In this document: piece after piece, positions 1 through 9,028 of the stretch | Layout: each line of letters begins with the position of its first letter | Position numbering within the stretch: the stretch's first letter is position 1 | Assembly (NCBI GenBank): GCA_910588795.1 | Contig: CAJURI010000002.1 | Span: forward strand, 62,001 to 126,000 | Reading direction: 5' to 3' | DNA from: an uncultured Duncaniella sp. | GTDB lineage: Bacteria; Bacteroidota; Bacteroidia; Bacteroidales; Muribaculaceae | DNA: 64,000 nt | The notes under the pieces: generated by a model | Seen by the model: only the letters and a program-made list of their open reading frames with translations | Database searches by the model: none | Told to the model about the DNA's origin: nothing | Translations under genes and position numbers: made by a program

Positions 1-1
1 C

Positions 2-544
2 GAGCGCAGGGGGGAGACTTTTGTCACACGCAAGATCACCCTTGCGGCTGCCCGTATAGCTCAGGGCAAGCAGGAGAAACTCTATCTCGGCAATCTGTCG
101 TCGCTTAGAGACTGGGGCTATGCCAAGGACTATGTGGAATGCATGTGGCTTATACTGCAGCAGCCCAAACCTGAAGATTATGTCATAGCCACGGGAGTTC
201 AGCATTCCGTGCGGGAGTTCTGTCTTCTGGCATTTCGCCGAGCCGGCATAGAACTTCGTTTCGAGGGGGAAGGTGCCGATGAAGTGGGAATCGATGTTGC
301 TACCGGCAAGGTTGTCATAGAGGTTTCTTCCGATTTCTATCGTCCCACCGATGTGGTCAATCTGTGGGGGGATCCGACAAAGGCCAAGGGTAAGCTTGGA
401 TGGGACCCTTCCAAAAAGACATCATTCGAAGAGCTTGTCAACATCATGGTGGATGCCGATATGGCTAAGGTTGCCATAGAAAGAGCTGGCGAACAGGTCC
501 GTACCAATCTTGTGGAGTATCTTGAGAAAGGTATAGTCAAATAG
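2..544 (+). CDS. gmd: GDP-mannose 4,6-dehydratase, C-terminal part
   Basis: The reading frame is open from the first bases of the window, so the N-terminal half, with the Rossmann glycine motif and the catalytic Tyr/Lys, lies outside. The visible part begins with [13 protein letters not shown] and continues through [23 protein letters not shown] and a C-terminal [15 protein letters not shown] segment. These are typical of the C-terminal substrate domain of GDP-mannose 4,6-dehydratase. The enzyme converts GDP-mannose to GDP-4-keto-6-deoxymannose, the first step toward GDP-fucose for surface glycans. A GDP-fucose synthase (fcl) often lies next to it, but here it could only be upstream of the window. 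The identity is clear; completeness cannot be judged. Confidence 0.9.
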   Translation, partial: ERRGETFVTRKITLAAARIAQGKQEKLYLGNLSSLRDWGYAKDYVECMWLILQQPKPEDYVIATGVQHSVREFCLLAFRRAGIELRFEGEGADEVGIDVATGKVVIEVSSDFYRPTDVVNLWGDPTKAKGKLGWDPSKKTSFEELVNIMVDADMAKVAIERAGEQVRTNLVEYLEKGIVK

Positions 545-554
545 TATTGATTTC

Positions 555-593
555 AGGGGGGCGTTTGGGCATATAATGTCTTTACGCCCCCTT
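555..593 (+). terminator. GC-rich hairpin after gmd
   Basis: Arms 555-564 and 584-593 pair over 10 bp, including one G-U, around a 19-nt loop. The stem is six G-C pairs at its core and starts 11 nt after the gmd stop. The T-run that would follow a classical intrinsic terminator is weak (ttaat), so it could act as a weak terminator or as a leader hairpin for crcB. Confidence 0.45.
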
Positions 594-607
594 AATCATA
601 TGTCAGG

Positions 608-979
608 ATGCTGAAGATTATCGCTTTTATTGGTCTGGGCAGCTTTCTTGGTGGCGTAGCGCGGTACGGGCTGTCGAGAACAGCGATTGATTTAGTAGGT
701 GTCTCATCATTTTGGGGCACTATGGCTGCTAATGTCATTGGATGTTTTTTGATCGGGCTGTTCTATGGGATTTTTGAACGTTATAATATCATGAGTGAGC
801 ATTGGCGGCTTTTTCTCACTGTCGGTTTCTGTGGAGGGTTCACCACATTTTCAACATTCATTCATGAAAACTATGCCTCGATTACTGAAGGACGATTCTT
901 ACAGATGGCTCTTTATGCGTCGGTGAGCTTCCTTTTCGGCATGCTTATGGTGCACGCGGGCCATGTGCTCGCACGTTGA
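608..979 (+). CDS. crcB: Fluoride ion exporter CrcB/FluC
   Basis: This is a 123-residue protein with four hydrophobic segments, the normal size for the dual-topology Fluc family that expels fluoride across the inner membrane. It carries the early glycine-rich GLGSFLGGVARYG segment, Asn42 in the ANVIGCFLIG helix, and the signature GGFTTFSTF at about residues 76-84, which holds the pore Phe and Thr residues and the central sodium site. It is a single gene with gmd before and the lipoate ligase after it. I found no fluoride riboswitch in the 63-bp leader. Family assignment is firm. Confidence 0.93.
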   Translation: MLKIIAFIGLGSFLGGVARYGLSRTAIDLVGVSSFWGTMAANVIGCFLIGLFYGIFERYNIMSEHWRLFLTVGFCGGFTTFSTFIHENYASITEGRFLQMALYASVSFLFGMLMVHAGHVLAR

Positions 980-1042
980 AAAATGCAGGATTGTGTGGCT
1001 GGAAATATGTTGAAAAACATACTATTTTCGCTGACGGCTTTC

Positions 1043-1073
1043 TTGGAATTCTCGCATTTAAATTGTTACTTTG
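1043..1073 (+). promoter_or_regulatory. Putative promoter of the lplA-gcv operon
   Basis: TTG at 1043-1045 is followed after exactly 20 nt by TTACTTTG at 1066-1073, one base away from the Bacteroidetes -7 consensus TAnnTTTG. The lplA ATG lies 55 nt downstream, leaving an AT-rich leader without an obvious structure. Confidence 0.45.
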
Positions 1074-1128
1074 CGATAGTTAAGCAACAAGCCGAGTTAA
1101 TCATTTTTTCACCTGTATTGAACCAGCC

Positions 1129-2109
1129 ATGGACATTGTCCTGCCATATGATGATGCGGTCAAGCCGCTCCCTTTCTATCTTGCCGAGGAGGAGTGGCTT
1201 GCAGAGAAGTTTCCGCATCGTGACTTTTTCTTTATCTGGCAAGTGGAACCTACTGTCATAATAGGACGCAATCAGCTCCTGAACAGTGAAGTCAATGTGG
1301 ACTATTGCAATAGGAATGAGATAAGGATTGTAAGACGTAAGAGCGGGGGAGGGGCTGTGCTCGCTGACATGAACAATATAATGTTCTCCTATATCACATC
1401 TTCCTCCGATGTCACTACCACATTCTCGGAATATACTTCGATGGTGGCGCGTTCGCTCCGGATGCTCGGCTTGGACGCATCGGACAATTCAAGAAACGAT
1501 ATTCTTATAGGGGACCGTAAGGTGTCGGGCAACTCCTATTACCATATGCCGGGCCGGAGCATAGTCCACGGGACAATGCTGTATGACTTCGATGAGAATA
1601 TGATGGCAAATGCTCTTACGCCTCCTGATGTGAAGCTTCGCTCGCACGGTGTCGCATCGGTGCGCTCGCGAGTGACGACGATACGTGAACAGCTCCCGGA
1701 ATTGTCATTGGCGGATTTCAAGAAGCATGTTGTCGCGACTATACCCGACGGCTCGGATCCGCTTATGCTGACCCCTGAGGATGTCAGTGAGATCGAGAAG
1801 ATCGAGAGTGATTATTATCGTCCGGAATGGCTTGCGGGGAAGAATCCCAAGGGCACTCTGAGCAACACTTCGCGCATAGATGGAGTAGGCACTGTCGCGG
1901 TCCATCTCACAGTGTCGCGTGGAGTGATACGTGATGTGGCCGTTACCGGCGATTATCTTGAGACGGGTGATGCATCCTCAGCCGTTTCATCTGCGCTTGC
2001 CGGTGCCAAGTATGAGCGTGATTCCATTGAAAGGATTCTGAATGAAGTTGATCTGTCAAAGCTCATACCGGGTCTGACTGTAAAGGATTTAATGAATATA
2101 ATAATTTAA
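1129..2109 (+). CDS. lplA: Lipoate-protein ligase A
   Basis: This 326-residue enzyme activates lipoate with ATP and attaches it to a lysine of acceptor proteins such as GcvH. The sequence has the family's RRKSGGGAVLADMNNIMFS region, the GDRKVSGNSYY segment with the catalytic lysine, a HGTMLYDF motif, and a C-terminal accessory domain (about residues 235-326) like that of bacterial LplA. It is the first gene of the glycine cleavage cluster, only 4 nt before gcvT. This placement suggests that it lipoylates the GcvH made from the same transcript. Substrate preference for free lipoate is inferred from the family. Confidence 0.92.
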   Translation: MDIVLPYDDAVKPLPFYLAEEEWLAEKFPHRDFFFIWQVEPTVIIGRNQLLNSEVNVDYCNRNEIRIVRRKSGGGAVLADMNNIMFSYITSSSDVTTTFSEYTSMVARSLRMLGLDASDNSRNDILIGDRKVSGNSYYHMPGRSIVHGTMLYDFDENMMANALTPPDVKLRSHGVASVRSRVTTIREQLPELSLADFKKHVVATIPDGSDPLMLTPEDVSEIEKIESDYYRPEWLAGKNPKGTLSNTSRIDGVGTVAVHLTVSRGVIRDVAVTGDYLETGDASSAVSSALAGAKYERDSIERILNEVDLSKLIPGLTVKDLMNIII

Positions 2110-2113
2110 TATC

Positions 2114-3214
2114 ATGGAAGAGATAAAGAAAACATGTCTGCACGGCCGCCATGTGGCTATGGGCGCGCAGATGACCCCTTTCGGTGGTTTCGACATGCCC
2201 ATTCAGTATGAGGGCATAGTCGAAGAGCACAATGCCGTGCGCAATGAGTGCGGAGTGTTTGACGTGTCACACATGGGTGAGGTGCTTGTCACCGGTCCTG
2301 ACGCTGAAAAGTATGTGGGACATATATTCTGCAATGACGTGCGCGATCTACCGGCAGGAAAGATCCTGTATGGCATGATGCTTAATGAGAAAGGCGGTAC
2401 TGTGGATGACCTGCTTGTGTACAAGCGTGCCGACAATGATTTCTTTCTGGTGATAAACGCTGCCAATATCGACAAGGATGTAGCCTGGATAAAGGGCAAT
2501 GCCGAGGGTTACGATGTGGAGATATCAAATCTCAGCGATGAGCTTTCAGAGCTTGCCATACAGGGCCCGGAGGCTGAGTCGGTCATGGAGCAGGTGCTCG
2601 GCATCGTTTGCAAGGAGCTTGAGTTCTATACATTCAAGGAATCGCTTCTTGACGGCAAACATATACTCGTGAGCCGTACGGGATATACCGGTGAGGACGG
2701 ATTCGAGGTATATGCGGATCATGATACAATATGCTCTCTGTGGGACGCTCTGATGGATTCCGGGCGGGCTAAGCCTTGCGGCCTCGGATGCCGTGACACC
2801 TTGCGTTTTGAGGTAGGCCTTCCTCTCTATGGCGATGAGCTTGCTGAAGATATCTCGCCTATTGAGGCCGGGCTGTCGATGTTTGTAAAGCTCGACAAGC
2901 CGGAATTCATAGGCAAGGAAGTGGTAGAGCGTCAGAAGGCAGAAGGAACGACACGCAAACTTGTAGGTCTTGAGCTTGCTGACCGCGCCATACCGCGCCA
3001 TGGTTATGAGGTGCTCAACGATGCCGACGAGGTGGTGGGTTATGTGACCACAGGATATCGCGGCATATCGGTCGACAAGAGTATTGCGGCAGCACTTGTC
3101 AATGTGCCCTACAATGCAAAGGATACCGAACTGAAAGTGCGTATACGCCGCAAGACATTCCCTGCACGCGTGACTGCCAAAAAATTCTATAAGAAATCCT
3201 ATAAAACTAAATAA
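2114..3214 (+). CDS. gcvT: Glycine cleavage system T protein (aminomethyltransferase)
   Basis: The protein has 366 residues, the usual GcvT length. It takes the aminomethyl group from the lipoyl arm of GcvH and makes 5,10-methylene-tetrahydrofolate and ammonia. The N-terminal FGGFDMPIQYEGI and GVFDVSHMGE motifs, the SRTGYTGEDGFEVY segment, the LGCRDTLRFEVGLPLYGDEL segment and the late GYVTTG motif all match the folate-binding GcvT fold. It is the second gene of the operon, 30 nt before gcvH. Confidence 0.96.
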   Translation: MEEIKKTCLHGRHVAMGAQMTPFGGFDMPIQYEGIVEEHNAVRNECGVFDVSHMGEVLVTGPDAEKYVGHIFCNDVRDLPAGKILYGMMLNEKGGTVDDLLVYKRADNDFFLVINAANIDKDVAWIKGNAEGYDVEISNLSDELSELAIQGPEAESVMEQVLGIVCKELEFYTFKESLLDGKHILVSRTGYTGEDGFEVYADHDTICSLWDALMDSGRAKPCGLGCRDTLRFEVGLPLYGDELAEDISPIEAGLSMFVKLDKPEFIGKEVVERQKAEGTTRKLVGLELADRAIPRHGYEVLNDADEVVGYVTTGYRGISVDKSIAAALVNVPYNAKDTELKVRIRRKTFPARVTAKKFYKKSYKTK

Positions 3215-3244
3215 ATAATTTCACAATCAATAATCAACACAATT

Positions 3245-3622
3245 ATGAGCAAGATATATTATGCCCCCTCTCACGAGTATGTAATGGTCGACGGAAACAT
3301 CGGTCATGTAGGTATCAGCGACTATGCCCAGAAGGCTCTCGGAAATATTGTCTATGTCGATATGCCCGAGCAGGGTGACGATGTGACAGCCGGCGAGGAG
3401 TTCGGTGCCGTTGAAAGTGTTAAGGCTGCCGAGGATCTTCTCTCGCCCGTAAGCGGAGCTGTGCTCAACATCAACGAGGCTCTTATCGACAATCCCCGTC
3501 TTCTCAATGAGGACCCCATGGGCAACTGGATCATGGAAGTGGAGCTGTCCGATCCTTCCGAGCTTGAAGGGCTTATGGACGAAGCCGCATATGCCGCTTA
3601 CTGCGAATCAGAGTCTCATTGA
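3245..3622 (+). CDS. gcvH: Glycine cleavage system H protein
   Basis: This 125-residue lipoyl carrier shuttles the aminomethyl intermediate between the P, T and L proteins. The lipoyl-attachment sequence GAVESVKAAEDLLSPVSG is present, with the modified lysine at residue 60. The early IGHVGISDYAQKALGNIVYVDMP region is typical of the family. It is the obvious substrate of the upstream lipoate ligase. Confidence 0.97.
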   Translation: MSKIYYAPSHEYVMVDGNIGHVGISDYAQKALGNIVYVDMPEQGDDVTAGEEFGAVESVKAAEDLLSPVSGAVLNINEALIDNPRLLNEDPMGNWIMEVELSDPSELEGLMDEAAYAAYCESESH

Positions 3623-3654
3623 AACTGCGGTTAGAGTAGCTTGAAAATCCCGCT

Positions 3655-5022
3655 ATGATTCACAGATATTTTCCGCATACTCCCGAGGATATAGCTTGTA
3701 TGCTCGGGAGATGCGGCATGGAGAGTCTTGAAGATCTCTATGCCGATGTGCCGAAATCACTTCGTCTGCGCCGTGACTATGATGTCCCGTCGCAAATGAG
3801 TGAGGAGGAGGTGCGACGCTATTTCAAGGACCTTGCTGAAAGCAACCTCCAGGCCACATGTTTTGCAGGTTATGGTTTCTATGACCATTATGCGCCTGCG
3901 GTGATCGCACATATCATATCTCGTTCAGAGTTCCTTACAGCCTATACTCCTTATCAGCCGGAGATCTCACAGGGCACTCTCCAGTACATTTTCGAGTATC
4001 AGACTATGATGACGGAGCTTACCGGTCTTGATGTGTCGAACGCATCCATGTATGATGGTACGACTGCTGTGGCCGAGGCCGTCATGATGGCTGTCGCCAA
4101 TGCCCGGAAGCGTAACAGGGTGCTCGTAAGCTCTACATTGAATTATATCTATGTAGATGTCATAAACACATATGCGCGCTATCATGGCATTGTGGTGGAC
4201 ATGATACCTGAGAAGGATGGTGTCACGGATCTTGATGCCATGGAGCAGATGCTTGCGGCAGGTGATGTGGCGGGTGTGGTATTGCCGAGCCCCAACTGCT
4301 ACGGAATCCTTGAGGATTACACGGGAGTAGCTGACAAGGTGCATGCCTCAAAGGCTCTGCTCATTATCACAGCTCCGGCATCGGCTCTCGGCGTGATAAA
4401 GAGTCCCGGTGAGTGGAACGCCGATATCGCTGCCGGGGAGGCTCAGTCGCTCGGTATGCCATTGAGTTTCGGTGGCCCGAACCTTGGGTACATGTGCTGC
4501 ACCAAGGCTCTGATACGCAAACTGCCAGGACGTATTGTGGGAGCTACTACCGATGCTGACGGCAAGCGTACTTTTGTGCTCACACTTCAGGCTCGCGAGC
4601 AGCATATCCGTCGCGAGAAGGCTACATCCAATATTTGTTCCAATCAGGGGCTTATGGCTCTGTATGCGGCTGTGTATCTGTCGCTCATGGGGCCGGAGGG
4701 ATTGCGTGAAGTGAACGAGATATCTTGTGCGCGTACCCATTATCTTGCTCGCAAGCTTGAGGAGACAGGCCTGTTTGAGACTATGTTCCCGTCACGTCCT
4801 TATCTTAATGAGGTGGCTATGCGGTATAAAGGCACTGTGGATCTTGATATCCTGTTACAGACACTTTGTGTGGATTACGGGATGCTCGCCGGAGTGCAGA
4901 CTGATGATGATTGTGTGGTGCTTTGTGCTACCGAGAAACGCACTATGGATGAGATAGACACACTTGCCGAAGCTTTTGTCTCTGCTCATAATGATCTAAA
5001 AGACATCAACTCACAAAACTGA
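3655..5022 (+). CDS. gcvPA: Glycine dehydrogenase (decarboxylating) subunit 1
   Basis: At 455 residues this is the alpha subunit of the split two-gene P protein. It pairs with gcvPB to form the PLP-dependent decarboxylase that transfers the aminomethyl group of glycine to lipoyl-GcvH. The start MIHRYFPHTPEDIACML and the internal EISQGTLQYIFEYQTMM, YDGTTAVAEA and REKATSNICSNQGLMAL motifs are family signatures. The PLP lysine lies on the other subunit, as expected. It ends 7 nt before gcvPB. Confidence 0.96.
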   Translation: MIHRYFPHTPEDIACMLGRCGMESLEDLYADVPKSLRLRRDYDVPSQMSEEEVRRYFKDLAESNLQATCFAGYGFYDHYAPAVIAHIISRSEFLTAYTPYQPEISQGTLQYIFEYQTMMTELTGLDVSNASMYDGTTAVAEAVMMAVANARKRNRVLVSSTLNYIYVDVINTYARYHGIVVDMIPEKDGVTDLDAMEQMLAAGDVAGVVLPSPNCYGILEDYTGVADKVHASKALLIITAPASALGVIKSPGEWNADIAAGEAQSLGMPLSFGGPNLGYMCCTKALIRKLPGRIVGATTDADGKRTFVLTLQAREQHIRREKATSNICSNQGLMALYAAVYLSLMGPEGLREVNEISCARTHYLARKLEETGLFETMFPSRPYLNEVAMRYKGTVDLDILLQTLCVDYGMLAGVQTDDDCVVLCATEKRTMDEIDTLAEAFVSAHNDLKDINSQN

Positions 5023-5029
5023 TACCGCC

Positions 5030-6505
5030 ATGAACAGAGAATTATATGGAAATGTGATATTTGATCTTTCCAAGCCAGGACGTCGCGGCTATTACCTGTC
5101 ACCGGCAGGATGTGAGGACGCTCTCTCTTCGATACCCTCTGACCTTATGCGTAAGCGTCAGTTGCGTCTTCCTGAGGTCGACGAGCCTACAGTCGTGCGC
5201 CATTACACGAATATGTCCACCAATAATTTCGGTGTGGATACCGGCTTCTATCCGCTTGGGTCATGTACGATGAAGTACAACCCTAAGATTAATGAGGAGA
5301 TGTCGTCATTGAGAGAATTTGCCGGTCTGCATCCGTTCCAGCCCATATTTTCGGTACAGGGTGCGCTGAAGGCTTATCATGAGTTGCAGGGCCTTCTGTC
5401 GGAGATCGGCGGAATGTCGGAATTTACTCTTAATCCGTATGCAGGTGCACAGGGAGAGCTTACCGGCCTTATGGTCATACGTGCTTATCATGACAGCCGC
5501 GGTGACAAAGCCAGAGTCAAGGTTATAGTCCCTGATTCAGCCCACGGGACCAATCCTGCGTCAGCTGCTGTGGCCGGCCTGCAGGTCCTGCAGGTGAAGT
5601 CGCTTCCTGACGGGACCGTCGATGTGGATGCCTTGCGTCCGTTGCTTGACGAGACTGTCGCCGCAGTCATGATGACCAATCCCAACACAGTAGGTATATT
5701 CGAGCATAATATTCCTGAGATTGCCGAGATGGTGCACGCGTGTGGCGCACTTATGTATTATGATGGTGCAAACCTCAATCCAATGCTCGGAATAGCACGT
5801 CCGGGGGATATGGGATTTGATGTCATGCATATCAATCTGCACAAGACCTTTTCGACACCTCACGGCGGAGGCGGTCCCGGATCAGGTCCGGTGGGCGTAC
5901 GCGCCGGTCTTGAGGAATTCCTGCCGAACCCGCGTGTAAAGGTCGCCGAGCATGAGGGGCAGAAGATATATTACATAACCGATGAGGAGACAGCCCTTGG
6001 CAGAGTGTCCTCCTGGCTTGGTAATTTTGCTGTCGAGCTCAGGGCTCTCGCCTATATACTTTCGCTTGGAAGCGAGGGGCTTAAGATGGCCGGACCGCTT
6101 GCCACATTGAATGCCAACTATGTCAAGGAGTCACTGCGCGATCTCTATCTGCTCCCGATCGACCGTGTTTGCAAACATGAGTTTGTATTTGACGGACTGA
6201 TCGACAAGTCAACGGGGGTCACCACTCTCAATATCGCCAAACGTCTGCTTGACCATGGTTTCCATGCTCCTACCATCTATTTCCCGCTTCTGTTCCATGA
6301 ATCGCTGATGATAGAGCCTACCGAGACGGAAAGCATAGAGACTCTTGACAAGTTCATATCAGTCATGCGCGACATTGCCCGCGAGGCCCGCGAGACTCCC
6401 GATGTTGTAAAGGATGCTCCGCATCTGACTCCGGTACGTAAGCCTGACGACACAGCAGCCGCTCTAAATCCTGTAGTGACTTATTTCCAGTTGTCTCAGG
6501 CATGA
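5030..6505 (+). CDS. gcvPB: Glycine dehydrogenase (decarboxylating) subunit 2
   Basis: This 491-residue beta subunit carries the PLP-binding lysine, Lys272, in HINLHKTFSTPHGGGGPGSG. Other family signatures are the YPLGSCTMKYNPKINE segment, the LNPYAGAQGELTGLM segment and DSAHGTNPASA. The stop codon overlaps the start of lpdA by 4 bp (ATGA), showing translational coupling of the P and L proteins. Confidence 0.97.
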   Translation: MNRELYGNVIFDLSKPGRRGYYLSPAGCEDALSSIPSDLMRKRQLRLPEVDEPTVVRHYTNMSTNNFGVDTGFYPLGSCTMKYNPKINEEMSSLREFAGLHPFQPIFSVQGALKAYHELQGLLSEIGGMSEFTLNPYAGAQGELTGLMVIRAYHDSRGDKARVKVIVPDSAHGTNPASAAVAGLQVLQVKSLPDGTVDVDALRPLLDETVAAVMMTNPNTVGIFEHNIPEIAEMVHACGALMYYDGANLNPMLGIARPGDMGFDVMHINLHKTFSTPHGGGGPGSGPVGVRAGLEEFLPNPRVKVAEHEGQKIYYITDEETALGRVSSWLGNFAVELRALAYILSLGSEGLKMAGPLATLNANYVKESLRDLYLLPIDRVCKHEFVFDGLIDKSTGVTTLNIAKRLLDHGFHAPTIYFPLLFHESLMIEPTETESIETLDKFISVMRDIAREARETPDVVKDAPHLTPVRKPDDTAAALNPVVTYFQLSQA

Positions 6506-7842
6506 CGCATGAACTTATTATAATAGGTGCGGGGCCCGGCGGTTATGAGACCGCTGTGGCTGCCGCTTCCTCCGGTGTAAAAGTCGCTCTTATAGAGCGT
6601 GATCATCTCGGGGGTACATGTCTCAACCGTGGCTGCATCCCGACAAAAGCTCTATGCAGGAGTGCGGAAGTGGCGTTAACAGTACGCGAGGCCGAAAATT
6701 TCGGCGTAGCAATTCCCGATGGCGGTATAAATATCGATTATAGTGCGGTGGCACGCCGCAAGGACTCTGTGGTTGCCCAACTACGAGAGGGTGTGGCGGA
6801 ACTCCTGAAGGGTGTTGACGTTATAACCGGCGAGGCCCGTTTTGTGTCGCCGGGCGAGATAGAGGTCAACGGGGAGATATATACTGCGCCGCGTATCATC
6901 ATAGCCACAGGCTCGCGTCCGGCGTTATTGCCTGTCCCCGGAGCGGAACTTGCCATGACGAGCGACGATTTCCTTTCACTCGAATCGCTTCCCGCCTCGG
7001 TCGCCATTATTGGAGCCGGTGTGATAGGTCTGGAGTTTGCTTCGATTCTAAATGCGTTTGGAGTCGATGTGACTGTGATAGAGTATTGCAAGGAGGTGTT
7101 GCCCCCGTTTGATGCGGAGGTCGCCAAACGTCTGCGCATGTCGCTTAAGCGAAGAGGTATAAATATACTTACTGACACTCAAGTGACCGAAGTCGCTCCT
7201 GGTATGACGGTGAAATGTCTTGCCAAAGGTAAGGAGAAGGCTGTCGTGGCTGAAGCCGTGCTTATGGCCGTAGGCCGCCGTCCTGTCATACCTGCCGGTC
7301 TCGAACAGGCCGGTGTCAGGATCAATCGCGGTGCCATAGTGGTTAATGATGCCATGGAGGTAGAGTGGGAGAGTGGTCATGCTCCCAAGGATGTGACAGT
7401 CTATGCGATAGGTGATGTCAACGGGCGTTGTATGCTTGCCCATGCGGCATCGGCCCAAGGTGAGATAGTGCTTGGCCATGACATGAATCTTGATGTGATC
7501 CCTTCGGCTGTGTTCACTATTCCCGAATGTGCCATGGTGGGATTGACCGAAGAACAATGCAAGGCAAAAGGTATCGACATCAGGATAGGAAGATCCACCT
7601 TCAGGTCCAATGGCAAGGCCGTGGCAATGGGTGAGACCGACGGAATGGTTAAGATAATAACCGATGCTGTGACCGGATGTATCCTCGGATGCCATATATG
7701 TGGCCCTCATGCTGCTGATCTTGTCACTGAGGCTGCACTTGCCATGTCGGCATCGCTGCCTGCCTCGGCTGTGTATGATACCGTGCATGCGCATCCTACA
7801 CTTTCAGAGACTCTTCGTGCGGCCTTGGTTCGTGCTGAATGA
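6502..7842 (+). CDS. lpdA: Dihydrolipoyl dehydrogenase (L protein)
   Basis: This 446-residue flavoprotein disulfide reductase reoxidises dihydrolipoyl-GcvH with NAD. It has the FAD-binding IIGAGPGGYETAVAA motif, the redox pair Cys40 and Cys45 in GGTCLNRGCIPTKAL, a second nucleotide motif IIGAGVIGLEFA, the YAIGDVNGRCMLAHAA segment, and the C-terminal HAHPTLSE with the active-site His. Its overlap with gcvPB and the lack of any 2-oxoacid dehydrogenase genes nearby suggest that it mainly serves glycine cleavage. It may also supply other lipoyl complexes. Confidence 0.95.
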   Translation: MTHELIIIGAGPGGYETAVAAASSGVKVALIERDHLGGTCLNRGCIPTKALCRSAEVALTVREAENFGVAIPDGGINIDYSAVARRKDSVVAQLREGVAELLKGVDVITGEARFVSPGEIEVNGEIYTAPRIIIATGSRPALLPVPGAELAMTSDDFLSLESLPASVAIIGAGVIGLEFASILNAFGVDVTVIEYCKEVLPPFDAEVAKRLRMSLKRRGINILTDTQVTEVAPGMTVKCLAKGKEKAVVAEAVLMAVGRRPVIPAGLEQAGVRINRGAIVVNDAMEVEWESGHAPKDVTVYAIGDVNGRCMLAHAASAQGEIVLGHDMNLDVIPSAVFTIPECAMVGLTEEQCKAKGIDIRIGRSTFRSNGKAVAMGETDGMVKIITDAVTGCILGCHICGPHAADLVTEAALAMSASLPASAVYDTVHAHPTLSETLRAALVRAE

Positions 7843-7877
7843 AGTCGGTATTATAATGTGAGATTCAAAGTCGAAGT

Positions 7878-8681
7878 ATGGAAGACATATCTGTCCAATC
7901 GTTGGTTGTAGCCTTGTTGATGACCGTGATTGCGGGAATGGGCACAGGGATAGGAGTATTTCTGTCAGTGCTCCCGCAGGCAAGAGAAGGCCGTTTTCTG
8001 GCGGGTGCTCTCGGCTTTTCAGCCGGGGTCATGCTGTATGTCTCCTTTCTTGATCTCATGCCTCAGGCTATGTCTGACATGGCGGGAGTTTATGATCCGC
8101 ATTATGCCGAGCTGTATTCCATCATAGCATTTTTCTGTGGAGTCATTCTTATAGCTGTGATAGACTTCCTTGTCCCGGAGAATGATAATCCGCATGAGTA
8201 TAATCATGTCGAGGTAGTTCCGACCAAGACCACAGGTAAGGGTCGTGCAGGGCTAATGCTTGCGCTTGCCATAGGAATTCATAATTTTCCGGAAGGAATG
8301 GCCACTTTTGTGTCGGCACTTGATGGTGCTACGGTGGCTGTCCCTATAGTCATTGCCATAATGCTGCATAACATTCCGGAGGGGATAGCTGTTGCGGTCC
8401 CGGTCTATAATGCTACGGGCAGTCATCGCAAGGCATTGGTGTGGAGCGTGCTTTCAGGATTTGCCGAACCTCTGGGTGCTGTAGCAGGCATGTTGTTTTT
8501 GGTCAATGTGTGGAGCCCTGTTATCAATGCCTTACTTCTTGCCGCTGTTGCGGGGGTGATGGTGTATATAGCTATCGACGAGCTGCTTCCCGGGGCAGAG
8601 AGCTATGGGCATCATCATGTCACCATAATATGTGTGATCCTCGGCATGATGCTTATGGCGGCTTCTATGCTTATGATATAG
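7878..8681 (+). CDS. ZIP-family divalent metal transporter (ZupT-like)
   Basis: This 267-residue inner-membrane protein has about eight hydrophobic segments. It carries both metal-site helices of the ZIP family: HNFPEGMATF starting at His135 and HNIPEGIAVAVP starting at His164, with a short charged cytoplasmic loop before them (about residues 100-120). These residues bind zinc or another divalent metal in ZupT, so uptake of zinc or iron is likely, though specificity cannot be read. It begins 36 nt after lpdA and may be read through from the gcv operon. A strong hairpin follows. Confidence 0.9.
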   Translation: MEDISVQSLVVALLMTVIAGMGTGIGVFLSVLPQAREGRFLAGALGFSAGVMLYVSFLDLMPQAMSDMAGVYDPHYAELYSIIAFFCGVILIAVIDFLVPENDNPHEYNHVEVVPTKTTGKGRAGLMLALAIGIHNFPEGMATFVSALDGATVAVPIVIAIMLHNIPEGIAVAVPVYNATGSHRKALVWSVLSGFAEPLGAVAGMLFLVNVWSPVINALLLAAVAGVMVYIAIDELLPGAESYGHHHVTIICVILGMMLMAASMLMI

Positions 8682-8724
8682 CATGGCCCGGATAGGGAAT
8701 GTGCTTTGGCTCTTATAAAATAAG

Positions 8725-8767
8725 GACCGCGCTCCGGAAGAGAGTTGAAAACTTCCGGAGCGCGGTC
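8725..8767. terminator. Bidirectional terminator hairpin between convergent genes
   Basis: A perfect 16-bp inverted repeat (8725-8740 with 8752-8767) surrounds an 11-nt loop. The core is GC-rich. It lies between the stop of the ZIP gene and the stop of the minus-strand 78-aa gene, so it can terminate both. Confidence 0.8.
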
Positions 8768-8785
8768 TAAGTTATATTATGGTCT

Positions 8786-9022
8786 TTATTGCTTTGCGTA
8801 ATTTAGCACGGTGGGGCTTTCCACATCTACGCCATATTCTCTGGCTCGGTTGAGGATGGCGCGTGCGAGTTTAGGTTTGAGTTCTTCCGGGCAATATCTG
8901 AAATAAGCTTCCGCAGCGCGTACGTGGGCTGCGTCCGGCATTGGATATTCCCTTCGTTCCGGGAGTCCGTAGACACTGTCGGGCAGTTCCTTACGTTCCT
9001 CGTATGAAATTCGGTCGCTCAT
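8786..9022 (-). CDS. Small hypothetical protein (78 aa)
   Basis: This is a short soluble protein with no signal peptide or membrane segment. It starts MSDRISYEERKELPDSVYGLPERREYPMPD and continues with a helical stretch rich in Ala, Arg and Leu. The pattern of an acidic helix, Y-P-x-x-D, then Ala-rich helix ending in R-A-R-E-Y resembles the small DUF6582-type helical domain also seen on some phage head proteins. I recognise this only by eye and give no function. It is 6 nt downstream of the outer-membrane barrel gene and probably co-transcribed with it. Confidence 0.65.
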   Translation of the reverse strand: MSDRISYEERKELPDSVYGLPERREYPMPDAAHVRAAEAYFRYCPEELKPKLARAILNRAREYGVDVESPTVLNYAKQ

Positions 9023-9028
9023 GGTAAA

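Noticed and set aside
545..607. Possible fluoride riboswitch before crcB
   Set aside because: The leader is short and its only structure is the GC hairpin after gmd. The pseudoknot and the conserved GGNGAUG-type start of the fluoride riboswitch are not seen.
980..1128. Possible glycine riboswitch before the gcv operon
   Set aside because: The 149 bp are too short for the usual tandem aptamer and I find no matching conserved core.
7048..7794. 248-codon open frame on the minus strand
   Set aside because: Antisense to lpdA, with a composition typical of a shadow frame and no motif.
8786..9022. Prophage remnant
   Set aside because: Resemblance to a domain on phage head proteins is weak, and no integrase, terminase or other phage gene is nearby.
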